Part shown: piece after piece, positions 20,270 through 27,017 of the stretch
Position numbering within the stretch: position 1 is the first letter of the stretch
Layout: every line of letters begins with the position of its first letter
The notes under the pieces: model-generated
The model's input: only the letters and a program-made list of their open reading frames with translations
The model's database searches: none
Told to the model about the DNA's origin: nothing
DNA from: Altererythrobacter sp.
Lineage (GTDB): Bacteria > Pseudomonadota > Alphaproteobacteria > Sphingomonadales > Sphingomonadaceae
Assembly: GCA_031178065.1 (NCBI GenBank)
Contig: JAPSJS010000027.1
Span: 1 to 43,101 of the forward strand
Length of the DNA stretch: 43,101 bases
Direction of reading: 5' to 3'
Program-made: the position numbers and the translations under genes

Positions 20270-21355
20270 TCAGGCAGCGCGGGCGACCGCTCCGGCGGAG
20301 ACATCCCAGATCGCCGCTTCGGGCTGGATGTCCGCGAAGGGTGCGCGCTCGGTGCCCGTCAGCCACACTTGTGCGCCCCCTTTGCGCAGCAGCGCGAACA
20401 GGGCTTTGCGCCGCAGAGGGTCGAGATGTGCGGCGACTTCGTCGAGCAGCAGGAGGCCCGGCCGACCCTTGGCGGCCAGTTCGGCATGTGCGAGCGTGAT
20501 TGCGATCAGCATCGCCTTCTGCTCGCCGGTCGAGCAGATCGCGGCAGGCGCGCCTTTGCCGGCCATGGTGACGTCGAGATCGTCGCGGTGCGGGCCGGTG
20601 AGCGTGCGCGCGGCCTGGCGATCGCGGCGGCGGCTCTCGCGCAGGGCGGAGGCGAGGTCCGCCTGATCGAGCGGGCCGCCTGCAGCATAGGCGAGGGCGG
20701 GGCGGGCGAACGGCTCCTCCGGCAGCTCAGCCAGTGCCCCGGCGACCGCGGCAATCGTGCGCGCGCGGCCTTGGGCCAGCGCACTGCCGTGCTCGGCGAG
20801 GTGACGCTCGACCCCGTCGAGCCAGACCGGATCCGGCGGAGCGTCGTCGGACAGCAGGCGGTTACGCTCGCGCAAGGCGGCCTCGTAGCGGGCCGCGTGG
20901 CGGGCGTGCGCCGGTTCGAGCGCGAGCGTCATGCGGTCGACGAAGCGCCGGCGCCCGCCCGCGCTGTCTGCGAAAAGCCGGTCCATTGCCGGGGTCAGCC
21001 AGCTTACCGCGAGCCATTCGCCGAGGCTGGCGGCGCTCGCTTCTGCGCCGTTGACCTGCACCAGGCGCCGGTTTGGGCGGTCGGGCCGGGCAAAAGTGCC
21101 GAGCCGCACCGGCTCGCCGCCGCCAGCCTCGAGCGAGGCGCCGATCGCGAAGCCGCCCGCGCCGCCGCCGCGTGCCATCTCGGCAAGTGGCGCACGACGC
21201 AGGCCGCGGCCCGGAGCGAGGAGCGAGAGCGCCTCCAGCACATTGGTCTTGCCGGCGCCGTTCTCGCCTGTGAGCAGGTTGAACCGCGCGGTTCCCGACA
21301 GCTCGCTGAGCGCGTGATTGCGAAAATCGGAGAGGGAGATCAGGTCGAGCGCCAT
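20270..21355 (-). CDS. recF: DNA replication and repair protein RecF
   Basis: A 361-residue SMC-like ATPase that, with RecO and RecR, loads RecA at single-strand gaps. MALDLISLSDFRNHALSEL is the typical N terminus. Walker A GENGAGKT lies near residue 30, the ABC-type signature in STGEQKAMLIAI near residue 276 and Walker B LLLLDEVAAHLD near residue 302. Length fits the family. Here recF stands alone, away from dnaA, dnaN and gyrB; it converges on the esterase gene and diverges from the PspC-linked small gene, with about 225 bp between. The C-terminal Q-V-W-L-T-G-T-E motif is kept. No sign of truncation. Confidence 0.97.
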   Translation of the reverse strand: MALDLISLSDFRNHALSELSGTARFNLLTGENGAGKTNVLEALSLLAPGRGLRRAPLAEMARGGGAGGFAIGASLEAGGGEPVRLGTFARPDRPNRRLVQVNGAEASAASLGEWLAVSWLTPAMDRLFADSAGGRRRFVDRMTLALEPAHARHAARYEAALRERNRLLSDDAPPDPVWLDGVERHLAEHGSALAQGRARTIAAVAGALAELPEEPFARPALAYAAGGPLDQADLASALRESRRRDRQAARTLTGPHRDDLDVTMAGKGAPAAICSTGEQKAMLIAITLAHAELAAKGRPGLLLLDEVAAHLDPLRRKALFALLRKGGAQVWLTGTERAPFADIQPEAAIWDVSAGAVARAA

Positions 21356-21580
21356 CGAAGCGCGGGCGATAGCGGGGCGGCCTCGCCAAGACTATCGGAT
21401 TCTCCGATCCCGACATGTGGTGAAATTTCCCAACCCTCGGCGATGAATGACCGGTGAACTTTCTGTGCAGGTTCAGGAAATGGCGGAATTCTGCCGTTTT
21501 CACAAACTGGCACGCCCTGTGCAAAGCATGGAATGTTCGCGGGATTGGCCCTCGAACAGCACAAGGAAGGGAAAGTTTCG

Positions 21581-21700
21581 ATGCAATCGTTCAACGACAT
21601 GAGCAACCGGGTCCTCGCCGCGGTTTCTGCTTTCGCCGTCTCGGCCGTGTTCTTCGCCGCCGCGATCGTCCCCGCCAGCCCCGCCGGCATCCTCGTATGA
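21581..21700 (+). CDS. 39-residue predicted membrane peptide upstream of PspC protein
   Basis: A small gene encoding 39 residues, with one hydrophobic segment (AAVSAFAVSAVFFAAAIVP, residues about 13-32) after a short polar start MQSFNDMSNRV. AAGGAAGGGAAAG lies 5-15 bp upstream of the ATG. Its stop overlaps the start of the PspC-domain gene as ATGA (21697-21700), which strongly suggests a translated, coupled pair. I do not recognise a named family, although short Ala-rich membrane peptides in front of PspC genes fit what I recall from other sphingomonads. It may be a membrane partner of the PspC protein. It could be a signal peptide with a tiny mature part, but that is less likely. Confidence 0.65.
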   Translation: MQSFNDMSNRVLAAVSAFAVSAVFFAAAIVPASPAGILV

Positions 21701-21912
21701 CCGGGCCCGAGCGCAACCGCCCCGCTGCGGCGCCGGAGCGCAGCTTCCATCTCGACAAGCGGAATGGCAAGCTCTTCGGCGTCTGCAGCGGGATCGCCGA
21801 CTACTTCGGGGTCAATGCCACCTGGGTCCGCGTCGGCTTCGTCGCCGGCACGCTGATCGGGTTTGGATCGCTGATCCTGGTCTACCTCGCGATCGCGCTG
21901 ATCGCCGATTGA
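21697..21912 (+). CDS. PspC-domain protein
   Basis: A 71-residue protein with a PspC domain over most of its length: FHLDKRNGKLFGVCSGIADYFGVNATWVRVGF, then a hydrophobic helix (LIGFGSLILVYLAIALIA). PspC proteins sit in the inner membrane and in enterobacteria sense envelope stress; short stand-alone forms like this are common in Alphaproteobacteria. The start at 21697 is fixed by the ATGA overlap with the small membrane peptide and by the family motif. Codons upstream in the same frame read as non-family sequence. No pspA, pspB or pspF gene is adjacent, so a classic Psp circuit is not shown here. A terminator hairpin begins at its stop codon. Confidence 0.9.
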   Translation: MTGPERNRPAAAPERSFHLDKRNGKLFGVCSGIADYFGVNATWVRVGFVAGTLIGFGSLILVYLAIALIAD

Positions 21913-21945
21913 CGGGTCCCCGCGGGGGCCCGTCAGTCCCTTATC
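21910..21945 (+). terminator. hairpin terminator at the PspC gene stop
   Basis: TGACGGG (21910-21916) pairs with CCCGTCA (21929-21935), with an inner CCCC/GGGG stem and one bulged T. The hairpin includes the stop codon and is followed by GTCCCTTAT. The T-run is poor, but the stem is long. Confidence 0.6.
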
Positions 21946-21954
21946 CCGAAGTCC

Positions 21955-22036
21955 GTCATCCCAGCGAACGCTGGGATCGCTCTCCGGGGACTCCGAACGG
22001 GCTGGGCCCGATCCCAGCTCTCGCTGGGATGATGCC
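21955..22036. repeat. double REP-like palindrome
   Basis: ATCCCAGCG (21958-21966) pairs with CGCTGGGAT (21969-21977), and a second copy, ATCCCAGC (22011-22018) with GCTGGGAT (22023-22030), follows 33 bp later. The outer ends (CGTCATCCC ... GGGATGATG) also pair, so the whole 82 bp can fold as one larger inverted repeat. It sits between the PspC gene and the convergent SDR gene. The same core recurs at 42413. Confidence 0.75.
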
Positions 22037-22056
22037 AGGCCGGACGACGCCCCGAG

Positions 22057-22839
22057 CTACATCGCCGAAATACCGCCGTCGAGCTTGAGCTCCGCCCCGG
22101 TCATGAAGCGGCTTTCGTCGCTTGCCAGATAGACCACCGCGTTGGCGATATCGTCCGGTTCTCCGACGAACTTCAGCGGGATCTGCCGCGCCAGCTTCTC
22201 CAGCAACACGCCCTTTTCGAGATTGTGGTGCTGCGCCGTTCCGTCGAGGATCGGTGTGTCGACAAACGTCGGGTGCACCGAATTGCAGCGGATGCCCATG
22301 TTGTTCTTCGCGCAGTGCAGCGCGATCGACTTGGTCAGCATCCACACCGCCGCCTTGCTGGCGTTGTAGGCCGGCATCGTGTCGCTCGCGATCAAGCCGG
22401 CGATGCTCGAGATGTTGACGATCGAACCCGGCGCATGCTCGCGCATCAGCGGCAGAGCCTTCTGACAGCCGTGGAAGATCGAATCGACGTTGACCGCGAA
22501 ACAGCGCTTCCAGTCCTCGAAGTCGCAAACCTCGATATTGCCGCCGACGCCGATCCCGGCGTTGTTGACCAGCACGTTGAGCCCGCCGAGGTGCTCGCGT
22601 GCAGCCTCGACCGCAGCGCTCCACTGATCCGGGTCGGTCACATCGTGCGCGATCGCGAAAGCCGTGCTGCTGCCGCAGCTCTCGTTTATCGCATCAGCCG
22701 TCTCTGCCGCGCCGCCACCGTTGATGTCAGTGCACAGCACGTGCGCGCCTTCTTCCGCCAGTCGCCGCGCGTGCGCCGCACCGAGGCCCTGCGCGGCGCC
22801 CGTCACCAAGGCCAGCTTGCCCGCACATCTGCCCGCCAT
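22057..22839 (-). CDS. classical short-chain dehydrogenase/reductase
   Basis: A 260-residue NAD(P)-dependent oxidoreductase. The cofactor motif TGAAQGLG (residues about 13-20) is followed by Asp38 in LCTDIN, which favours NAD+ over NADP+. The NNAG motif is at 92-95, the catalytic Ser in NISS (144-145) and Tyr158/Lys162 in YNASK. The C terminus is GGISAM. The closest remembered relatives are cyclopentanol and hydroxysteroid dehydrogenases, but the substrate cannot be fixed. The ATG at 22839 lies one base after the Nudix stop, so translation is coupled; an open frame upstream of this ATG overlaps the Nudix gene and is not family-like. It is the last gene of the lemA-TPM-TPM-Nudix-SDR run. Confidence 0.92.
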   Translation of the reverse strand: MAGRCAGKLALVTGAAQGLGAAHARRLAEEGAHVLCTDINGGGAAETADAINESCGSSTAFAIAHDVTDPDQWSAAVEAAREHLGGLNVLVNNAGIGVGGNIEVCDFEDWKRCFAVNVDSIFHGCQKALPLMREHAPGSIVNISSIAGLIASDTMPAYNASKAAVWMLTKSIALHCAKNNMGIRCNSVHPTFVDTPILDGTAQHHNLEKGVLLEKLARQIPLKFVGEPDDIANAVVYLASDESRFMTGAELKLDGGISAM

Positions 22840-22840
22840 A

Positions 22841-23380
22841 TCAATCCTCTTCGATGAAGTCGCTCGCCAGTAGCATGGCGATGCGCACGTCGACGCCGCG
22901 CCCCAGCGCGCGCCGTTCGGCAACAAACCGCGGCAGATCGGCAAGGGGCACGCGGTGGACGGTGATGTCCTCGCTGTCGGTACCGCCACCGTCGCCCACT
23001 TTGGTCAGCCCGCGGGCGCGCATCAGCGTGAAGCTCTCGCTGACCATGCCGGGGGACGAGAAGAACTCGCCGCAGCTCTCCATCCGCTCGGCGCGGTAGC
23101 CGGTTTCCTCCTCGAGCTCGCGGGTGGCGGCTGCTTCGGCCGCCTCGTCCTCCAGGCCCTCGTCATCGCCGATGAGTCCGGCGGGCAGTTCGAGGCAGAT
23201 CTTGCCGAGCGGCACGCGGTATTGCTCGACCAGCAGCACGTGGCCGTCTTCGACGGCGAGGATCGCCGCGGCGCGAATGCCGCGTGCGCGGCCGACGTAC
23301 TCCCAGCGGCCGCGCTTCTTGATAGTGAGGTACCTGCCCTGCCAGACGATCTGCTCGGGCGCATCGTGATCGGCCGCCAT
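22841..23380 (-). CDS. Nudix hydrolase, ADP-ribose pyrophosphatase-like
   Basis: A 179-residue Nudix enzyme that should split nucleoside diphosphate derivatives, most likely ADP-ribose. The preceding ELPAGLI segment is typical of the ADP-ribose branch, and the Nudix helix reads E-A-A-E-A-A-A-T-R-E-L-E-E-E-T-G-Y with the metal-binding REXXEE intact. The first Gly of the strict Nudix pattern is Asp here (GDDEGLEDE), a small deviation. The ATG at 23380 overlaps the TPM gene stop by four bases (ATGA), and the stop abuts the SDR start, so it is embedded in an operon. Redox-cofactor housekeeping with the SDR is possible but is only an inference. Confidence 0.93.
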   Translation of the reverse strand: MAADHDAPEQIVWQGRYLTIKKRGRWEYVGRARGIRAAAILAVEDGHVLLVEQYRVPLGKICLELPAGLIGDDEGLEDEAAEAAATRELEEETGYRAERMESCGEFFSSPGMVSESFTLMRARGLTKVGDGGGTDSEDITVHRVPLADLPRFVAERRALGRGVDVRIAMLLASDFIEED

Positions 23381-24054
23381 CAGACTTCGATCAGCCGATC
23401 CGGCAGTTCGTTGATGTCGTCGTCGGCGCGCGGGAAATGGCCTGCAAGGACCTTGCCGACATCGCGCACGCCGGCGGCCATGCCTTCGGCCAGACGGCTC
23501 TGTTTGATCTCGACGAGCATGTCGGCCATCGCCTCGCCCCAGACCTCGGCCGGGACTTTCTCGGCGATCGGCTGGTCGGCGACGATTTCCGCACGGTGCT
23601 CACGCATGGAGAGATAGATCAGCACGCCCGTACGCCCGTGCGTGCGCCGCTCGGCCCCGACCTTGAACAGCTTCACGGCCCTGGCGTGCACCCGCGCGTC
23701 CTTCACCGGGCCGGGCACGAGCCAGAACTTGAGCGGCTGCCAGAGCTGGATCGCCCAGACGGCTGCGAACTTGATCAGGCCGAGCGCGGTGAGCATGCCG
23801 AACAGCTCCCCTGCGGTCCATTCGTGGGTCCAGCCGCCCATCAGCAAGTCGACCTTGTCGAGGAAGAAGTCCGGGAACAGCGCCACCACGCTCATAGCGG
23901 TGAACGCCGCGGCGATTGCCCACAGCAGTGCGATATCGTTGTAATCGTCGGACCGGTCGGCGAGAACGGTGACGATCTCGCCCGACGTTTCGAGCTCAGC
24001 CGCGGAGACCGCGTCGGTGACGATCCGGTGCTGGTCGGCTGTCAGATACTGCAT
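23380..24054 (-). CDS. TPM-domain membrane protein
   Basis: A 224-residue protein with a TPM-type domain split by membrane helices. The N terminus (LTADQHRIVTDAVSAAELETSGEIVTVLADRSDDYND) is the first part of the domain, two hydrophobic segments follow (about residues 42-62 and 84-105), and the second part (TGVLIYLSMREHRAEIVADQPIAEKV) completes it. This interrupted form often accompanies the secreted TPM protein and LemA. The domain name comes from plant TLP18.3, linked to photosystem II repair; the bacterial function is unknown. It starts 3 bp after the preceding TPM gene's stop and overlaps the Nudix start, so all are one operon. No enzyme activity can be claimed. Confidence 0.88.
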   Translation of the reverse strand: MQYLTADQHRIVTDAVSAAELETSGEIVTVLADRSDDYNDIALLWAIAAAFTAMSVVALFPDFFLDKVDLLMGGWTHEWTAGELFGMLTALGLIKFAAVWAIQLWQPLKFWLVPGPVKDARVHARAVKLFKVGAERRTHGRTGVLIYLSMREHRAEIVADQPIAEKVPAEVWGEAMADMLVEIKQSRLAEGMAAGVRDVGKVLAGHFPRADDDINELPDRLIEV

Positions 24055-24057
24055 CGC

Positions 24058-24864
24058 CTACCACCCCCCGGAGGCGCCGCCGCCCCCGAAACTGCCGCCG
24101 CCGCCGGAGAAGCCGCCGAACCCGCCTCCTCCACCGCCGAACCCACCGCCGCCGCCCCAGTCGTTGTTGGAAAGGCTGCTGGCTACGCCCCACAGGGCGA
24201 TGGTGCCCAACGTGTCACTCATGCCGTCGCCACGATAGCGCCGCCTGCGGCCGCGGCCGAGCATCGGGAGGATGAAGGCGAAGAACATAAAGGCGATCCA
24301 GATCAGCGCGCCGAACGGGAAGCCGCCGTCGCTCTCGCGCGCCTGCTCCGCCTGTGCGGCGACTTGCGCCGCTTCCTCGGGCGGCAGTTCGAGCTGGTTG
24401 ATGATCCGGTCCGCGGCTATCGCGATGCCGCCCGAATAGTCGCCCTCGCGGAAGTAGGGCTTCATCGCTTCGATATATTCGAACGCTAGCCCATCGGGGA
24501 TTACGCCTTCCAGGCCGTATCCGACCTCGATCCGCATCCGCTTCTCGTTAGGCGCAACGATGAGGATGATGCCGTCGTTGTTCTCCGCATCGCCCAGGCC
24601 CCAGGCGCGGCCCAGGCGGTATCCGTAATCGGCGATGTCGTATCCCTGGAGATCGGGGACGGTGGCGATCACGAACTGCCGCTGACTGCGCTGCTCGAAC
24701 GCGTCGAGCTTCTGCGTCAGCGCCGCTTCGGTCGCGTCGTCGATCACGTTTGCCGCATCGACCACCGGCGCCGTTCCGCGCTCGGGAAACTCCTGCGCCG
24801 CGGCGGGCAAGGCAAGCCCCACCGCCGCGGCGAGGATCAGGAGCAGGCGAACCAGCTCGCGCAT
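24058..24864 (-). CDS. TPM-domain protein with glycine-rich tail (YgcG type)
   Basis: A 268-residue envelope protein. A signal peptide (MRELVRLLLILAAAVGLALPAAAQ) is followed by a TPM domain (about residues 28-150: FPERGTAPVVDAANVID ... DGIILIVAPNEKRMRIEVGYGLEG). One membrane helix lies near 180-200 (FGALIWIAFMFFAFILPML), then a basic patch GRGRRRR and a low-complexity tail of Gly with Phe and Ser, ending ASGGW. This is the usual YgcG-type layout. The ATG at 24864 is preferred because the signal peptide begins there; a TTG at 24888 overlapping the lemA stop is possible. The lemA-ygcG pair is widely conserved, which supports a shared but unknown role at the membrane. Confidence 0.9.
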   Translation of the reverse strand: MRELVRLLLILAAAVGLALPAAAQEFPERGTAPVVDAANVIDDATEAALTQKLDAFEQRSQRQFVIATVPDLQGYDIADYGYRLGRAWGLGDAENNDGIILIVAPNEKRMRIEVGYGLEGVIPDGLAFEYIEAMKPYFREGDYSGGIAIAADRIINQLELPPEEAAQVAAQAEQARESDGGFPFGALIWIAFMFFAFILPMLGRGRRRRYRGDGMSDTLGTIALWGVASSLSNNDWGGGGGFGGGGGGFGGFSGGGGSFGGGGASGGW

Positions 24865-24884
24865 CGCGCCTGTCCGGCGGGCGA

Positions 24885-25565
24885 TCAATTGTTCGCCGCG
24901 GCGGCGGGCTGTTCGGCGGTGTTGTCGTTGGCGCTGGCGCCCGGCCCGGACGCAGTGCCGCCGACGCCCATGTCGAGCGTTGGGGCGACTTCGGCACCCT
25001 CTGTCACGGACTCATAAGGCACCATCGGCTCGGCGCCATGGATGATGTTCGCGCCTATCGTGTCGGGGAAGGTGCGGATCGTGGTGTTATACTGGCGCAC
25101 CGCCTCGTTGTAGTCGCGGATCGCAACGCGGATGCGGTTCTCCTGCCCTTCGATCTGGGTCATGAAGCGGCCGAAGTTCTCCTGGCTGCGCAGCTCGGGA
25201 TAGCGCTCGACCGAAACGAGCAGGCGGCTCAGCGCCCCGCCGAGCGAATTCTGTGCCTGCTGGTACTGAGCCATTGCGGCGGGATCGGAGAGGTCGTCCC
25301 CGTCCACCTGGATTTCCGGCCGGGTGGCAGAGGCGCGAGCCTCGATCACCTGGTTGAGCGTCTCGCGCTCCTGCTCGGCGGAGGAGAGGACGATCTGCTG
25401 CAGGTTGGGGATGAGATTCGCACGTTCCTGGAACGCCGCCTCCACATCGGCCCACTTGGCCTTGGCATTCTCTTCGGCGGCGGGGACCGAGTTGATCCCA
25501 CAGGCGGCCAAACCTAGCGACGCGAGTGCAGCGAGCGAAAAACGGCGGACGAACTTCCAATTCAT
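24885..25565 (-). CDS. LemA family lipoprotein
   Basis: A 226-residue LemA protein: a short N-terminal membrane anchor and a coiled four-helix body. The signal MNWKFVRRFSLAALASLGLAAC has a lipobox (LAAC, Cys22). The family core appears as VEAAFQERANLIPNLQQIV near residue 41, SLGGALSRLLVSVERYPELRSQENF near residue 107 and the conserved RDYNEAVRQYNTTIRTFP near residue 149. The C terminus extends past the usual EGAEVAP motif with an Ala/Asn/Gly-rich tail of about 35 residues. It is the first gene of the operon leading to two TPM proteins, a Nudix enzyme and an SDR. It is divergent from mscL with a 166-bp gap. The start is chosen by the signal sequence; an upstream open frame is not family-like. 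Confidence 0.93.
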   Translation of the reverse strand: MNWKFVRRFSLAALASLGLAACGINSVPAAEENAKAKWADVEAAFQERANLIPNLQQIVLSSAEQERETLNQVIEARASATRPEIQVDGDDLSDPAAMAQYQQAQNSLGGALSRLLVSVERYPELRSQENFGRFMTQIEGQENRIRVAIRDYNEAVRQYNTTIRTFPDTIGANIIHGAEPMVPYESVTEGAEVAPTLDMGVGGTASGPGASANDNTAEQPAAAANN

Positions 25566-25731
25566 CGAAGGGCTCCCCTTGTGGAGGCGCATCGCGCCCC
25601 GCGAGCATCTGTATTGCGGAGATAGCACACCGATGGGGCTTTTCAAGCGGCGCGGCGGGCTTGGCAGCATGCGCCGATGATGTAAGAAACATTTATCTAG
25701 CCCGGGTTGGCAACGAGGAGGCGCACCGAAC

Positions 25732-26169
25732 ATGATAGCGGATTTCAAGGCGTTCATCGCCAAGGGCAACGTGATGGACCTGGCAGTGGCCGTGATTATC
25801 GGCGCGGCCTTCGGCAAGATCGTCACCTCGCTGACCGACGACGTGATCATGCCCATCGTCGGCTGGATTTTCGGCGGGGCGGACTTTTCGAACTATTTCA
25901 TCCTGCTCAGCACGCCCGAAGGCTATACCGGATCGCCGAGCGATTACGCTGCGCTCAAGGAAGCGGGCGCCGCGATGATCGGCTATGGCTCGTTCGTCAC
26001 CGCGGCGATCAACTTCCTGATCCTGGCGTTCATCATCTTCCTGCTCGTGCGCTACGCCAAGAAGGTGCTCGCCGAGTTCGAGAAGAAGCCGCCGGAGGAA
26101 AAGCCCGCCGGCCCGACCGAGCTCGACCTGCTCAAGGAAATCCGCGACGAACTGAAGAAGCGCGGCTGA
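25732..26169 (+). CDS. mscL: large-conductance mechanosensitive channel
   Basis: A 145-residue MscL channel that opens under membrane tension to release solutes during hypo-osmotic shock. The N terminus [30 protein letters not shown] contains the S1/TM1 gate helix and the V-I-I-G-A-A-F-G-K pore segment. The periplasmic loop ([23 protein letters not shown]) is followed by TM2 ([17 protein letters not shown]) and a charged C-terminal helix ([15 protein letters not shown]). GAGGAGG lies about 9 bp upstream of the ATG. It is the sole gene of its unit, between the divergent lemA operon and ssrA. No unusual feature. Confidence 0.97.
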   Translation: MIADFKAFIAKGNVMDLAVAVIIGAAFGKIVTSLTDDVIMPIVGWIFGGADFSNYFILLSTPEGYTGSPSDYAALKEAGAAMIGYGSFVTAAINFLILAFIIFLLVRYAKKVLAEFEKKPPEEKPAGPTELDLLKEIRDELKKRG

Positions 26170-26238
26170 GCAGTCGATTCCGTCCCGTCACCCCTGCGCC
26201 GCAGGGCCAACGGGTGGATCGCGGCGATCTTCATCCAC

Positions 26239-26266
26239 TTCACATTAATCCGCCAGCGCCTATATA
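26239..26266 (+). promoter_or_regulatory. probable sigma70 promoter of ssrA
   Basis: TTCACA (26239-26244, 5 of 6 to consensus) and TATATA (26261-26266) are 16 bp apart, just upstream of the tmRNA acceptor piece. Transcription would begin near 26273. This is the best-looking promoter in the window, as expected for an abundant stable RNA. Confidence 0.6.
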
Positions 26267-26272
26267 GGCCGC

Positions 26273-26637
26273 GTCGGTTTCGGCCGGCTATGGCGATAAA
26301 TTGCGGTGTGCAATAGGCACAACGGACCCGGGGGCAGTACCCGGCGGCTCCACCACCAAAGGCGTACGCCACGCCGTTGATGATGGGGCCGAACCAGGAT
26401 CGACGTGTGTTGAAAAGCACTGTTTTCGCCCGGGCTGAGTAACCCGTTAAAGGCTCAAAACTCACAAGTGCCAACGATAACGAAGCACTTGCTCTCGCCG
26501 CGTAATGTGACGGCCTAACGGCCTGAATTTACAGAGCTAAGAGCACGGTTCGGACCGAACCGGGTAACAGAATCGGAAACCGGGGGCCCGGGGGAGCCTA
26601 GCAACAGAATCCCCCACCTGATTCCATCCACGCCAGC
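26273..26637 (+). ncRNA. ssrA: transfer-messenger RNA, circularly permuted two-piece form
   Basis: tmRNA rescues stalled ribosomes and tags the nascent peptide for proteolysis. In the permuted alphaproteobacterial form the acceptor piece comes first: a T-arm CCGGG-GGCAGTA-CCCGG leads to CGGCTCC-A-CCA ending at 26355. The coding piece starts GGGGCCG at 26385. These two ends pair as a 7-bp acceptor stem whose third pair is G-U, the alanine identity element. The tag reading frame GCC...GCG-TAA at 26470-26505 encodes ANDNEALALAA, preceded in the protein by the tmRNA-borne Ala. The approximately 29-nt stretch 26356-26384 would be removed in processing. Outer ends are approximate because the mature termini cannot be read from sequence alone. 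Confidence 0.93.
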
Positions 26638-26641
26638 CCCG

Positions 26642-26665
26642 TCGTCCCAGCTTTCGCCGGGACGA
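26642..26665. repeat. REP-like palindrome downstream of ssrA
   Basis: TCGTCCC (26642-26648) pairs with GGGACGA (26659-26665) across a 10-nt loop. It lies between ssrA and the end of the convergent small membrane-protein gene, and resembles the palindromes at 20226 and 42413. Confidence 0.6.
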
Positions 26666-26667
26666 TG

Positions 26668-26922
26668 TCAGCGTGTGCGGGCGTCTGAGCGGGAGGCAGT
26701 TTCCGCGCGCTCCCGCTCATAGCGCAGGGCGTCGAGTATCTTCGCTCCGGCGAGGAATACCGCGCCCGTGCAGGCGAGGAACAGCAGCTTGCCGCCCCAG
26801 CCCGGGAACTGTTCGAGATACGCCGAACCGCGCGCCGTGGCGCCGAGTGCGAGCGCGTAGATGATCAGATAGGCCTCCGCCCGCGTCTTGATCGCGAACA
26901 ACCGGCCGATCTTCCTGAGCAT
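26668..26922 (-). CDS. small uncharacterised membrane protein
   Basis: An 84-residue protein starting MLRKIGRLFAIKTRAEAYLIIYALALGA. It has two probable membrane helices (about residues 17-30 and 46-64) with a short GSAYLEQFPGWGGK loop between them, and a charged, Arg-rich C terminus (RYERERAETASRSDARTR). I do not recognise a named family. The ATG at 26922 is chosen because the residues upstream in the same frame are not membrane-like, and the basic N terminus fits an inside-positive orientation. It lies 95 bp downstream of astB on the same strand and could be read through from the ast operon, but no functional link is evident. Confidence 0.65.
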   Translation of the reverse strand: MLRKIGRLFAIKTRAEAYLIIYALALGATARGSAYLEQFPGWGGKLLFLACTGAVFLAGAKILDALRYERERAETASRSDARTR

Positions 26923-27017
26923 TCGCACCCTTTCGCTTACCACGGGCGGCGTTCGGCGCCCCAACACGGCTAACAGGCTTGCGAGAGTAGGAGTTCCCGG
27001 TGCGCCGTCCAAGCGAC

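Noticed and set aside
20270-21355. recF as a sign of a chromosome replication origin nearby
   Set aside because: dnaA, dnaN and gyrB are not adjacent and no DnaA-box cluster was seen, so there is no support for an origin here.
24885-24960. LemA tail contains S-A-N-D-N-T-A-E, similar to a tmRNA tag start
   Set aside because: It is an encoded Ala/Asn-rich extension of the LemA gene followed by QPAAAANN, not a tag. Similarity of four residues is chance in low-complexity sequence.
26192-26206. Short CCCTGC-GCC-GCAGGG hairpin after mscL
   Set aside because: The stem is only 6 bp, lacks a T-run, and lies just upstream of the ssrA promoter; too weak to call as a terminator.
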